From Mesostigma viride (lineage: Eukaryota; Streptophyta; Mesostigmatophyceae; Mesostigmatales; Mesostigmataceae): 64,000 nt of DNA. Positions 10,796 to 21,062 of this stretch are shown here, one piece after another. The position numbers and the translations under genes are program-made. Position 1 is the stretch's first letter. The number at the start of each line of letters is the position of its first letter. The DNA lies in NCBI GenBank assembly GCA_009746045.1, contig RPFO01000154.1:7248193-7312192 (forward strand), in the 5' to 3' direction. Under the pieces are notes generated by a model, which saw only the letters and a program-made list of their open reading frames with translations, did no database searches and was not told the DNA's origin.

Positions 10796-13096
10796 CTAGT
10801 GGCCATCCGTGTGATAAGTGCCACGAGAGGCCAGCAGGACCTCCAGGTAGGCCTGGTAGTGGGCCACATCCTCGACATTGTCATGCCTATCTACAGTGAG
10901 GAAAACATCGGCCCACACGCCGTCAGGAAAGAGGCCCAGGAAGGCCCAGTAATACCTATGCTGCGTGAGGACGACCTGGCCACGGGCCCAGTCCAGAAAG
11001 CCACAGGCAAAGAGGCGAAGGAAAGGCTCTACCGCGATCAAGCAGAGGGCCCGCAGGAGGAGGCGATGGTACCGGATCCGAGGGCGCAAACCCGTCGGGA
11101 AGAACAGGTCCACCAGGGGCTCCACGTTGGACGGCCACAACCGGATGTGCCGAACCTCGCGGGAGCGCCACCGACGAGCACACTGTCGCGACCCGAATGT
11201 CTCTAGGTAGTCGCTGGCCCGAGGAGGAGGGTGACCGCGGGAGTCTAGACCCTGGCCCGGGATAGGCGCCGGGCGACGGGCATCCCACTCAAGGATGGGC
11301 TGGAGGACCGTGTGTACGCAGCACCCGGCACCGCAGGAAACTCTACCGTAAGGGCATCCGAAGCCATAATGCCCAGAGGCGGAGGGTAAGCCCACTGGAA
11401 CCCACCGTAGGTGTCCAAGTCGTTGTGGCGCCTAGCCCAGCGATACAGAACGCGCCGAACCAGGATCTCACCCTGGAACACAGGATCAGCTAAAATAACC
11501 ATGTCGAAAGGAGGCCGATCAGTCTCAATGGGTAGGCCACGATCCCGAGGCGCCCGACACACCTGGGAGAACCCGTAGGACATGGGAGAGATGGCAAGCT
11601 CGGCGAGGCGCGCGGCAGGTCACACTGTCGGCAGGCGAGTGCGGACATACCATACCCGGAATGGGCGTGTCACGCGACTCCGGCGTCGCATGCACCACAG
11701 AAGGGCCCTGTCCCGATCACCCTGGGACAACTCCCGGAGGGAATCGGCAGCGCGGGTGGCGCGAGGATCCTGACCGGTGGACCGAACAACCGCGCCAAAG
11801 ACCGCGAGGCCGAAGGGGCAGGGGCCGAAGCAGGGGCCGACGCAGGGGCGGGAGCCGACACCGACGCAGGTGGCACTGGTACAACAGGAGGTCGCGCCGG
11901 ACCCGAAGCCAGAGAGGGCCGTGACGGACCCGCCACCGCAGCTGGCGCGCCGGTCTCCGTTGCCGGCGCACCCTCAGGCCACATATTGAAAATAGGGCCC
12001 GTAGGGACAGGCAGTCCGGCATAAGATTGGTTGCCATCCAAGCTCCAGTCGGGCACCGGAATCCTCTGCGGGGGACCACCCTCCCAAAGCCTGGGATGAT
12101 CGCCCGTGTCGCTGAAGAAACCCCGCACTGGCTGCGATGGCGCAGCGGGGGCCCAGAGGAGGCGACGGCGGGCACAGCCGAAGGGGCGGAAGACTCGCGT
12201 CGCGGCGCAGAAACGTCGGTCGCAGGCACAGGGCAACCGGAGGTGTCGGAGCCGCAGCAACCGAAGGGGTAGGGGGCGCAGGCGAAACCACAGGTGCCGA
12301 AACAACCGAAGGGGTAGGGGGCGCGGACACCACAGACACCCCACCTGGCGTGGCCGGAGTCTGCGCTTGGGCCGCCAGAAGGCCCCGAACGCCGTGGTCA
12401 GGGACTGGATCTGAGCCTGCATAGCCGAAACCGTCGCCGAAAGAGGATCAGGCAAACCCGAAGGGGTAGGCTCCACTGCAACACGCCGGGTCGACCGTGG
12501 GGACGACGGGACGGAGAGGGAGGAGCAGACGCTGAGGAGGAGGGCGCAGCGCTCGAGGCTGAATATTCTGGAGTATAATGTACCTCGGCTGGGGCGCCCG
12601 TAGGGGCAGGACCACCAACTGCTAATCCCGCCGACTGATCAGCTATCTCCATGAATTCTACGGCCCGTAGAGGTCGCAGGGGTTCTCATCTACCTCTGCA
12701 TCACCCTCAGCCGGAAGCCAGGGAACACCTCCCGTAGGCAGGTGCGGCCCACAGGGGTAGAAAGGTAGGAGAACACTCGGGAGCACTGGAGAACCGCAGC
12801 TATCTGTCCCAAGGCGGACAGCGGGAACCACACCCTAACAAACAGTGCCCGGCATCGTCGAACCCGTGCAAAACAAGCTGGTGCGGCTCATCAGGGGAAG
12901 GGCCGTACCACGTGACCCCAAAGAGGGCAGCCCTGACTAAACCCGCATGTTGGGCCTGGAGGGCCGGCTGCACAACGCCACCCGGGTAACTGGACCGCGA
13001 CACCCAGCGGCCCGGAAGGGCCTCGAAATACAGCTCAGGGTCCGGTGGGGGCGGGGACGGCAGCGAGCTCTCAGCCGGAGGGGTAGGCTCTGACAT
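10796..13096 (-). CDS. Accessory ORF after integrase in the gypsy element (frame-broken, function unknown)
   Basis: A coding-like stretch of about 2.3 kb starts at ATG 13096 and ends at the stop at 10796. It needs several single-base shifts. The N-terminal part is acidic and Pro-rich, then reads as a folded segment (GRWVSRSSYPGG, GVTWYGPSPDEPHQLVLHGF). The middle is low-complexity Pro/Ala/Ser (12480-11670). The C-terminal part is rich in Trp, Arg and Leu (VRHIRLWPSNVEPLVDLFF, LTQHRYYWAFLGLFPDGVW). It occupies the place where env-like genes sit in some gypsy elements, but I see no signal peptide or membrane helix and recognise no domain. It could also be a second structural protein. Coding status rests on protein-like composition and absence of decay in the C-terminal frames. 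Confidence 0.5.
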
Positions 13097-13279
13097 GACG
13101 GCTGCGGAGGGGAGGGGACAACCAACCACCCGTCGACAGCAGACATAACATAAGAGAGGAGAAGGTCTACAACTAGAGCTTATGCAGGGTTTTATACTCC
13201 TGCAGCAGGCGACTACACCCATCTAGCTCACTCTCCGTATACCAGACCTTATCTACCTCACTACGAGCATACATCCACT

Positions 13280-13929
13280 TCACCTTATACTGGCGCTGGG
13301 TACCGCGGCCCTTTTGATATCTCTATGGGCCACGATACCCTCTACCTCATCCTCTACCTCACCAGTATCCGGATTATGCTCTAAAGGGGCAGGGGCTAAT
13401 TCTCTACCAGCGAACGTGCTCTGATGATAGAGCTTCAGCTGGCTTCTATGAAAGGTGCGAGAGTGGGTCTGCCAAGAGGTAGGAATATCTATCTCATACA
13501 GGAAATTACCTACTCTAGACAACACACGGAAGGGTCCTAAGAAGGCGGGCCTAAGTTTCACTTTCAGTTCAGCTTCGAACTTATGAGCGAAGCGGCCAAC
13601 ACGGGGCCTTCTACTAAGACTAAATCTCCTATTTCTATCTCAGGTGCTCTTCTATCTAATGAGGCACGCAACCTAGCAAGGTATTTGGCCTGCGCCCTAT
13701 GGTACCCTGCAATAGCGTTGTCGTGTGCATTCTTCATCTTATCTAATAACGCCTGCACACCTTCTACAGTATCCCGGGACACATCATCCTTGTCCCTTAA
13801 AGGACTAGCTAAGAGAGAGGTAGGGGTAAGAGGTTGTCTACCAGTATCTAGGAAGAAGGGCGTATAACCATGCGCAGCCTGAGGGCAGTTGTTAAGGGAA
13901 AACTCTACCAACATAGATAATCCTCCCAA
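13280..13929 (-). CDS. Gypsy integrase C-terminal part (frame-broken)
   Basis: Two overlapping minus frames read through the end of the core domain (LVEFSLNNCPQAAHGYTPFF, a typical segment after the catalytic Glu) and a basic helix. They continue into a C-terminal module, KLRPAFLGPFRVLSRVGNFLYEI...RTFHRSQLKLYH, which matches the GPF/SH3-like end of Ty3 integrases. A frame change is needed near 13560. A full chromodomain is not obvious, because the acidic tail EVEDEVEGIVAHRDIK is only chromodomain-like. Confidence 0.75.
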
Positions 13930-13993
13930 TCACTCCCAGAGCCATTCACATAGTGCCGCAGAGCTTCTTCCACTACCCTATTCAAACGTTCTA

Positions 13994-15358
13994 CTAAATG
14001 AGACGAGGAGGAGTGGTAGGCAGTACCGAAGGTGACCTTGGTACCGATAGCAGCGAAGAACTGCTGCCAAAAATCAGAAGTAAATAACTTATCTTATCAC
14101 TAATAAACTGCCTACTCAAACCATGATATCTATATACGTTATTAAGGTATAGGCGTGCGCAATCGCGTGCGGTGAGTTCTAAGGGACACGGCACGAGATG
14201 ACACATACGAGTAAAACGATCTACAAAAACAAGGATCTGGGCGTTACCTCTATCATTCTTCCTAAAAGGTCCTACAAAATCCATCATAATAGAATCCCAC
14301 GGCATGATGGGATCAGGTAAGGTCCTAGGCTCTGCTATCTGTCCTACATTGTTGGGTTTCATCTCCTGGCAAGATTGACAGGTTCTAACATACTCATCTA
14401 CATCCTTTAAAAGGGAAGGCCAGTAGTAAGAGCGGGCTACTAGGTCCCGTACCCGTTTACCACCCTGATGAGCAGCTAAGTCATGCAACTCAAAGAGCAA
14501 GGAGGAGCGACAGATAGGAGGGACATACAGGCGCCATTGAGGGGGAGAATCTGCTATCTGCACATATAAAAATCCACCTACAAATTTACAAGGGTGCTTG
14601 CCTAATTGTTGGGGATGGGCAGCAATGGCAGCTAATGCTTCCGGCTCAGTGGCCGTAAATCTACTAATAAGGCGTTCAAGATCAGAGGTAGGCATCGCTA
14701 CAGAGGTATCCAGAACAGGTTTAAAGAGATCTCCTACCGCCTTGCCAAAGAGAAGGGGAGGTCCTAGAGGGACTATGTTTTCATAAGACTTTCCTGACCT
14801 AGTCGCTATATGGCTAAGCGGTATAGAAATTTTATTTTTCCCCTCCCCCCCCACCGAGACCACAGGAAGGGCCTCACACGGGAGAGAGAGTCCTACGTGA
14901 GAAAGGAGATCAGGCATGCGAACAGCTGTATGAAAGAGGTAGGCATAGGATTCATCATCAGGTAGTTCACCATACGGGGTTACACCCATAGTAGTAGGAA
15001 CTAGAGTAGTATTGAGAACATCAAGGTCCTCGAAAAAGGAGTAATCTGCACGACGGGAGAGTGCATCTGGTACTATGTTATCTACACCCTTAACATACTG
15101 AAGTTTAAAAGGGGAAAACTGTGCTAAAAACTCCATCCAGCGCGCTTGACGAGGGGTAAGGTTGGGTTGTGAGAGAAGATGGGTAAGGGGACGGTGATCC
15201 GTCTGGATAACTAATCTATAAGGATCAAGCTCACAGGGTTCATTCAGACAAACATCAAATTGAGCACCTTTAAGAAAGTGCTGCCACGCGTGGCAACAAT
15301 ACACCACAGCTAATAGTTCTTGCTGGTGTACGGGATAGTTACGCTCCGCAGGAAGCAT
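13994..15358 (-). CDS. Gypsy RNase H and integrase (N-terminal and core)
   Basis: The frame begins in RNase H (NYPVHQQELLAVVYCCHAW, then VIQTDHRPLTHLL and VDNIVPDALSR). It runs through a linker to the integrase zinc finger (HDLAAHQGGKRVRDL...CQSCQ), the first catalytic Asp (IMMDFVGPF) and the second (QFISDK). The expected third acidic residue (VERLNR) is encoded just downstream in another frame, after a single-base shift near 14090. The front of RNase H lies at 15359-15590 in a different frame from the RT ORF. Confidence 0.85.
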   Translation of the reverse strand: MLPAERNYPVHQQELLAVVYCCHAWQHFLKGAQFDVCLNEPCELDPYRLVIQTDHRPLTHLLSQPNLTPRQARWMEFLAQFSPFKLQYVKGVDNIVPDALSRRADYSFFEDLDVLNTTLVPTTMGVTPYGELPDDESYAYLFHTAVRMPDLLSHVGLSLPCEALPVVSVGGEGKNKISIPLSHIATRSGKSYENIVPLGPPLLFGKAVGDLFKPVLDTSVAMPTSDLERLISRFTATEPEALAAIAAHPQQLGKHPCKFVGGFLYVQIADSPPQWRLYVPPICRSSLLFELHDLAAHQGGKRVRDLVARSYYWPSLLKDVDEYVRTCQSCQEMKPNNVGQIAEPRTLPDPIMPWDSIMMDFVGPFRKNDRGNAQILVFVDRFTRMCHLVPCPLELTARDCARLYLNNVYRYHGLSRQFISDKISYLLLIFGSSSSLLSVPRSPSVLPTTPPRLI

Positions 15359-15567
15359 TGTCCTAGAGATATACTCGATTGGCTGTAAGCCCTGACCCTG
15401 ATCCTGGAGAAGGACGCCCCCTATAGCTACCTTGCTAGCATCTGTAGCTACAACAAAGGGTTTAGTAGTATCCGGTAGGATGAGTACGGGAGGGGAGAGG
15501 AGTAGGGATTTTAGACACTGAAAAGCCGACTGACATTCACTACTCCAAACAAAGGGGATATCCTTCT

Positions 15568-17238
15568 TTAATAGATGATTAATAGGGCTGCTATAGTTGC
15601 GAAACGCGGGATAAAACGCCTATAGTAAGAAGCAATTCCTAGAAAACTACGTACACCTTTAACGTCGGTAGGGGTAGGCCATTCCTGAATTGACTTAGTC
15701 TTGTCAGGGTCGGTAGCAACCCCGGCATCTGACAGGACGTGCCCTAAAAATGGGACACTCCTACCAGAGCGAACTTTAGCACGGCGCGCCCATAAAGAAT
15801 TTTCAGCCATGATTTCTAATACTTTCTTTAAATCACGTAGGTGCGTTTCAAAATCAGGAGAATAAATAAGGATATCATCTAAGTAAGCTTGAGCACAAGA
15901 ACGGTCATGCTCAGATAAAGAAACAGAGGAGAAGGAAGGATCCTTTAAATCAGAGGACACTTGAGGAAGGTGAGAATTTCCCATAACAGGTCTAAGCACT
16001 TCATTCATTAACATTTGGAAAGAGGCAGGAGAGTTACAGAGTCCCATAGCCGCTACTCTAAACTGGTAATGCCCAAAAGGGGTAGCAAAGGCGGTTTTGT
16101 GGCAATCCTCAGGAGCTATACGTAGTTGCCAAAAACCATCCGCACAATCTAGTACTGTGAAACAGGTAGAACCTTTAACCTTATTAAATATATCATCAAT
16201 ACGAGGTAGAGGGTATTTAGACTTCACAGTAATATCGTTTAACTTCCTATAATCAGTAACTAGGCGAAACTTGCCATTTGGCTTAGGAACTAACAGGACA
16301 CCAGCGGAGTAGGGGGAGTTACTAGGCTCTATCAATCCTGCTTCTAATAGTGATACTAAAATCTGTTTTAGTTCCTTTAATTCGGTAGGGCCCATTCTAT
16401 ACATCGGAGAGTGCGTAGGAACTGCACCGTCCTTGATAACTACACGGTGTAAAACAGAACGAGGAGGAGGATAAGAAGGAGTCTTTTCTTCAAATACTTT
16501 TGAGGAATCTATCACAGCCATGTATCTTACTATTTCATTTTCAGTAAATCCCACTCCTATTGTATCCACTGTATTTACATCTATATCCACACTATTATTA
16601 GTGATAGGTATCTCTTGTACTTCTAACTGAAGGAACATACATAATAGGTATCCATATTCCTTTAGTTCAGATCGCAATTCGTCATTGGACATTAATACTT
16701 CAGGTATAGGTCTCACAGGAGGATCAACAGGTGTAGGAGGAGTAATATCTACCAAGGATAAATTTTCTAATCTATAATGACGTTCCGGTACCCAGTAAGA
16801 GCTATCTGGAAACCAAATGACCATAGTATCATAATTAATAGTAATCTTATTATCCTGGTGCCAATCTAATCCTAGTAATACATCAGCTGTAGTGATAGGG
16901 CCTATAGTGGCCGTCAGGTTGACCGTACGTCCTTGTATGACCAGGGGAAGGGACACCGTACCCGGGGAATGACTGGTGCGACCGTCAGCATAATGGACAG
17001 TGACAGTTTTTGTGTGAGGGGTAGGGACTAGTCCTAAACGCCTAACTAGGGCCTCGCTCACAAAGGAGCTAGCCGCACCGCTATCCACTAACACAGAGAC
17101 ATTCAAGAGTTCATCAGCATGCAAGAAGGGGTCTACAACAGTATGAGGGACGGTTAAGCCACCATTCAAGAACATAAGAGGACGCACACGTAGTGGTAGG
17201 GATGATTCAGCTCCTACAGAGGTTATAAAAACAGGCAA
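15568..17238 (-). CDS. Gypsy protease and reverse transcriptase
   Basis: The first third carries a retropepsin (VLVDSGAASSFVSEAL, later VLLGLDWHQD). The RT follows: FRLVTDYRKLNDITVKSKYPLP, TVLDCADGFWQLRI, PFGHYQFRVAAMGLCNSPA, the YLDD catalytic box, then FLGHVLSDAG and FLGIASYYRRFIP. These are the Ty3/gypsy hallmarks. An insert-like segment (PQVSSDLKDPSFSSVSLSEHD) lies between the thumb-proximal helix and YLDD. The frame closes early at the RT/RNase H border because of a one-base shift near 15590. Confidence 0.92.
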   Translation of the reverse strand: MPVFITSVGAESSLPLRVRPLMFLNGGLTVPHTVVDPFLHADELLNVSVLVDSGAASSFVSEALVRRLGLVPTPHTKTVTVHYADGRTSHSPGTVSLPLVIQGRTVNLTATIGPITTADVLLGLDWHQDNKITINYDTMVIWFPDSSYWVPERHYRLENLSLVDITPPTPVDPPVRPIPEVLMSNDELRSELKEYGYLLCMFLQLEVQEIPITNNSVDIDVNTVDTIGVGFTENEIVRYMAVIDSSKVFEEKTPSYPPPRSVLHRVVIKDGAVPTHSPMYRMGPTELKELKQILVSLLEAGLIEPSNSPYSAGVLLVPKPNGKFRLVTDYRKLNDITVKSKYPLPRIDDIFNKVKGSTCFTVLDCADGFWQLRIAPEDCHKTAFATPFGHYQFRVAAMGLCNSPASFQMLMNEVLRPVMGNSHLPQVSSDLKDPSFSSVSLSEHDRSCAQAYLDDILIYSPDFETHLRDLKKVLEIMAENSLWARRAKVRSGRSVPFLGHVLSDAGVATDPDKTKSIQEWPTPTDVKGVRSFLGIASYYRRFIPRFATIAALLIIY

Positions 17239-17281
17239 GCAAAAATTATTATCTGGGGTACTATCTAAGGACCTGTCCAGG

Positions 17282-18316
17282 TTACCCCCGGCTGACAGGC
17301 CTACTGTTCCCCCTCCCCCCCAAATCCATAGGAACTAACCCCGAAGAAGACCCTGGCGGAAAAGCCACTGCTGGAGGGTCACGAGGGATTGAAGAGGGTG
17401 CGGGAGCCTGATTATCATAGGGGAACCCTGGGGATCCTGTCTGCACAGCATTCAGCCTACTAGGGGTAGCTGAAGGAATGCGTCCTGAAGTGGGACGAAT
17501 AGGAGCACGCTGAGGGGTACGAGGAGGGCGAGCGTCGGGATGAGGGGGAGCACCCGAAAGGAACTTGGGGCACTCACGTTTAAGATGACCTACTTCCTTA
17601 CAATGATAGCAGGTGATATGAGAGACATCCAGAGCTGAAAGGTCAGTCACACAAATATCTAATTCTTCTACATAGGAGTTCTCCTCCTCAGGGGTAAGAC
17701 TAATATTATTAATACGGGAACGGGTAGGAAGAGAAGGCGTGGAGAAGAAATCTGCTACTCGTAAAAGATGCTGGCGCACATGCTTGAGGGGCAGGTCAGT
17801 AAAACGGTAGGCAGAGAACTGGCGCTTGACTTCACGCAATAAGGGTCTACTGAGGCCCTGAAGGAAGCGGGCACGTACTTCTGCGCCCGACAAATCCCTA
17901 ATTCGTACCATCTGGGCATCAAACTCTTTCATATATTCTTTGAAGGATTTGGTACCCTGCTGCAAGGTACCAAAGGCTAATCTATCCTGCCAATCTGCAT
18001 CGGGAGGGACTAAATGGTTCTCTAAACGCTTAAACAATTCTGCTACAGAGTTTGGGTAGGCATGAGAGGCAAGAGACTCACACTGGATGAGGTTAGCAAG
18101 CTCAGGAGTAATGCAGGTAGTAAGATAATGAGGAACTAGTACAGCATCAGAGAGGCGCCACCTATTGTGGTTCTGCCAGGACTCTGTGTTCTGGGTGAGC
18201 AACATAATGAAAGTGAAAAACTGTTGAGGGGAAGACTTGACATCCAGCTTAGGAAGGTTGGCAAAGAGGGGAAGAGCAGGAGGCTTAGGGGGATTAGAAG
18301 AATCAGTTTTTCCCAT
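17282..18316 (-). CDS. Gypsy Gag (capsid and CCHC zinc knuckle)
   Basis: The 344-residue frame has a capsid-like helical region (RLENHLVPPDADWQDRLAF, SFKEYMKEFDAQMVRI, VRARFLQGLSRPLLREV). A CCHC knuckle, CYHCKEVGHLKREC, follows, and then a Pro-rich tail. It overlaps the upstream frame 18136-18690, which carries the N-terminal Pro/Tyr-rich part; the shift between them lies around 18300. It is adjacent to the protease ORF (44 bp apart). Confidence 0.88.
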   Translation of the reverse strand: MGKTDSSNPPKPPALPLFANLPKLDVKSSPQQFFTFIMLLTQNTESWQNHNRWRLSDAVLVPHYLTTCITPELANLIQCESLASHAYPNSVAELFKRLENHLVPPDADWQDRLAFGTLQQGTKSFKEYMKEFDAQMVRIRDLSGAEVRARFLQGLSRPLLREVKRQFSAYRFTDLPLKHVRQHLLRVADFFSTPSLPTRSRINNISLTPEEENSYVEELDICVTDLSALDVSHITCYHCKEVGHLKRECPKFLSGAPPHPDARPPRTPQRAPIRPTSGRIPSATPSRLNAVQTGSPGFPYDNQAPAPSSIPRDPPAVAFPPGSSSGLVPMDLGGRGNSRPVSRG

Positions 18317-18690
18317 GGGCCACTATCTTCCACTGCTACATAAGCGGGATAGAAGGAAGGGATAGGAAAAGTTTTGGGTAGGGGCCTAGAGGGAGCCATC
18401 GTTTCAGGATGGTGCCCATAGGAGAAGGGAACAGTATATTGCTCACGAAGAGAGGAGTAGGCAAAATGATCATAATTCCTATCATCTAGGGGCATGGTAC
18501 TGAAATCATTGTTAACTTCTAAATCAGCCACACGGGTAGGGACCTGGGCAGCCTCATAGGCCGTCTCGGGGTAGGACCAGGAAGCAGGTGGGTAAAAGGG
18601 AACTGCACTAGGGCGCCCAGAAGGGCCGACAGGGGCAGAGGTACGACCCGTGTTAATGGCAGGCATTGAAGGCCCAGGGTGGGAAGGAGG
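18136..18690 (-). CDS. Gypsy Gag N-terminal segment
   Basis: This Pro/Tyr/Ser-rich frame precedes and overlaps the main gag frame. Its upstream continuation is cut at 18690 by the inserted Copia LTR and should resume at 21896. It contains no recognised domain. Confidence 0.55.
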   Translation of the reverse strand, partial: PPSHPGPSMPAINTGRTSAPVGPSGRPSAVPFYPPASWSYPETAYEAAQVPTRVADLEVNNDFSTMPLDDRNYDHFAYSSLREQYTVPFSYGHHPETMAPSRPLPKTFPIPSFYPAYVAVEDSGPWEKLILLIPLSLLLFPSLPTFLSWMSSLPLNSFSLSLCCSPRTQSPGRTTIGGASLMLY

Positions 18691-19518
18691 TGTCAGCGGT
18701 ATAGACACTTATGCCCGAATAGCTAGCTGGATTAAGTGTGACCAATTATTTTTCAGCCGACGGTTGGGTTGCATCGCTACTTAATTGCACCCATCGTACG
18801 CCTAATTTATGGCACACTTGAATTAATAGTTTAGGCTTGGGGCATGTTGTTGTACTTAACCGCACGGAATATTTTCTACTTTGTTACACGGACGATATGA
18901 TGGACTAGCTGTGACGTCCGACAGTCGTACCACTTTTCTTCTACTGAGTCTTGATGCACCGCATGGGTACTTTGACATTTTTCCCATGCGTACCATTGTG
19001 GCGTTTAGTCCTGGCGTCGCGCCGCGCCGATTGCACTTGTAATTCTTACACCTAAGTTGAGCCGAGCAGCATGAGCCGCGCCACTAGAAAGAAATCAGAT
19101 ATACATGGTAGAGTATAGTGGCGCCGGCGCTGCAACCTTGGTCCTTTAGCTTGTGCATGCATGTTATGCATGTGCTCTATGCATCCGATGTTCAGCAGTG
19201 CGCCGCCAGACATCTAACGGCGGATATTGCTTGTTTCGTGACTTGTGCTTTGTGCGCAACGTGGCATATAGCTGTGACCTCTTGCTCCTTAATGTTAAGC
19301 ACTACTTGAGCAGCCATGGCAGCTGGCCTTGTACAAGGGCCGCTAGCCGGGATATTGGGACAATAAAGACGCGAATTATATCATTGAAATCGCCTCATTT
19401 TGTTCACCAAGAGGAAGCTTCATAAGACCGGAACTCTACTCCGACACCTGCAAAATATATAGGTGATTGGAAGTATAAATAGGAATCTGGTCAACACATT
19501 CTATAGAATATTTTGACA
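18691..19518 (+). repeat. 5' LTR of the gag-only Copia element
   Basis: 828 bp, TG...CA, followed immediately by the PBS at 19519. A TATA-like AAATATATAGG and AGTATAAATAGG lie at about 19451-19482. Confidence 0.92.
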
Positions 19519-19530
19519 TGGTATCGTAAG
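19519..19530 (+). promoter_or_regulatory. Primer binding site (initiator tRNA-Met type)
   Basis: TGGTATCGTAAG starts right after the LTR. Its first seven bases match the usual Copia site TGGTATCAGAGC. Confidence 0.75.
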
Positions 19531-19630
19531 CCAAGTTCCGAATCGCCTTCACAAGCCACGAAACGTCTACAAGAAGCGCCTATAAGGAGAAAAACGCCCA
19601 GTTGTCCAGCCTACTTTTTCAAGGGTACTG

Positions 19631-19867
19631 ATGAGCACAGAGGAGGGGCCTGATCAGCCAGATTTTGCCACAGTAACTATTGAATTTCAGGGGCGGAAAA
19701 TATCAGCGTTTATCAACCCTGCTAAGGCGCAGCAGTGGACAGAAGAGATCATAAAGGGCATCAGAGAAACCAACCCAGATTGCCCAATTGACTATCTGTG
19801 GCTAAACACCTTGTTACTGAGCTATTTGAAGCATCTAAAGGAAGAAAAGGGCATTGTTTTCGAGTGA
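19631..19867 (+). CDS. Small ORF upstream of gag in the nested Copia element
   Basis: The 78-residue frame starts MSTEEGPDQPDFATV and contains IEFQGRKISAFINPAKAQQW. It looks like a real short protein or a leader domain rather than chance, but I recognise no family. It ends 80 bp before the gag ATG. Confidence 0.4.
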   Translation: MSTEEGPDQPDFATVTIEFQGRKISAFINPAKAQQWTEEIIKGIRETNPDCPIDYLWLNTLLLSYLKHLKEEKGIVFE

Positions 19868-19947
19868 GCTTTCCAAGGCGCATTTTATTTCACCGCTGCG
19901 AGTCTTTCTTTCCGCGCGAGGAGCGCCTGTTTTACCTCTTGTACACC

Positions 19948-20895
19948 ATGAACACACGCAGTGGTGGTGCGTCCAATACCCCACCTTCACGCGATGAGCT
20001 CCCAAGAACGAAGGGCGCTAAGGAGGTTGTAAAATACTTCCGCAGCATGACGCGCTTCGATCCTTTTGAAGACTACGCCACCTGGCGCGAGTTCGAGGAT
20101 ATGCTACTTACCGGGTGCGAGGCATACAATGTCAAGGACGTCATCGACGGCACAGCCGACATGAACGACCCTGATGTGATTTCTGCCGAGAAAACGCTGC
20201 TCACACCCATCATCAGCCTTATGAAGGGCCGAGGGGCACGCGTGGCGCGATTGGTTACTGACCGACGTGCCAGCTCCGTGTTTAAGGCACTCCAGGCGGA
20301 GGTGAGGCAGCCCTACCAAACCGAGAGCTACCGACTGGCCAAGAAGAGCGAGATCCAACGTATTTCCTTGCAAGTGTCGAGCGAGACCTGCAACCAGTAC
20401 TGGCAACGTGGCAAGTTCCTCCGGCAGGACTTGGAGGACGCGGGCGAGGCAATGGACTGGAACGAGTGGCGCGATTGCATGATCAATGGACTACCGCCTG
20501 CGTTCCGTGCAGCCATGGCCGCCCGCCGCCTGCCGGGGATGACCCTGGAGCAGATCCACAAGCTGCTCCTGGAGATCTACGACATGCTGGTTTCCAGCGA
20601 TCAGATTCCTCGACCTGGGGCCAAGACCACCAACACAAGCAAGCCGCAGGACTCCGCTGCAACAACTCCAGGCCAAGCCTACGCCACAGGGGCTGAGTCT
20701 GAGAAGAAGGGCAAGCGCTGCAAGTTCTGTCGGCGACCCGGTCACCTCGAGGACGAGTGCTGGCGAAAGACCCCATCCCTACGACCCAAGGAGCGAGCAC
20801 ACGCAACACAGGAGCCAGACCCTGTGCCACCTGGGTTTGTGTTCCACACCACCAGCGGCGACACGGGAGGAGACAACCTGGCGACCGTTCTCTGA
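19948..20895 (+). CDS. Copia Gag of the nested element
   Basis: The 315-residue protein starts MNTRSGGASN, chosen because it follows the leader and fits Gag length. It shows the UBN2/gag-like helical core (FEDYATWREFEDMLLTG, VFKALQAEVRQPYQTESYRL, NQYWQRGKFLRQDLEDAG, INGLPPAFRAAMA). A CCHC zinc knuckle, CKFCRRPGHLEDEC, lies near residue 255. The frame ends with a normal stop shortly after, where the protease would begin in a complete element. Confidence 0.87.
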   Translation: MNTRSGGASNTPPSRDELPRTKGAKEVVKYFRSMTRFDPFEDYATWREFEDMLLTGCEAYNVKDVIDGTADMNDPDVISAEKTLLTPIISLMKGRGARVARLVTDRRASSVFKALQAEVRQPYQTESYRLAKKSEIQRISLQVSSETCNQYWQRGKFLRQDLEDAGEAMDWNEWRDCMINGLPPAFRAAMAARRLPGMTLEQIHKLLLEIYDMLVSSDQIPRPGAKTTNTSKPQDSAATTPGQAYATGAESEKKGKRCKFCRRPGHLEDECWRKTPSLRPKERAHATQEPDPVPPGFVFHTTSGDTGGDNLATVL

Positions 20896-21062
20896 GTCAT
20901 TATACCCCACCTGGGTGGCTACAGGAAACGACTTGTTTGACAACATGTTTGTGTATACAGCACGGGGGTGATTTACCGCAGGACAATCCAGCTGGACCCA
21001 CTGTACCTGAGACATGTATTACATGTATACCTGTTGTGCTGAGCTATCCTGGCACGGGGGTG

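Noticed and set aside
10796-11395. Env glycoprotein at the 3' end of the gypsy element
   Set aside because: No signal peptide, membrane helix or cleavage site is visible in any of the frames.
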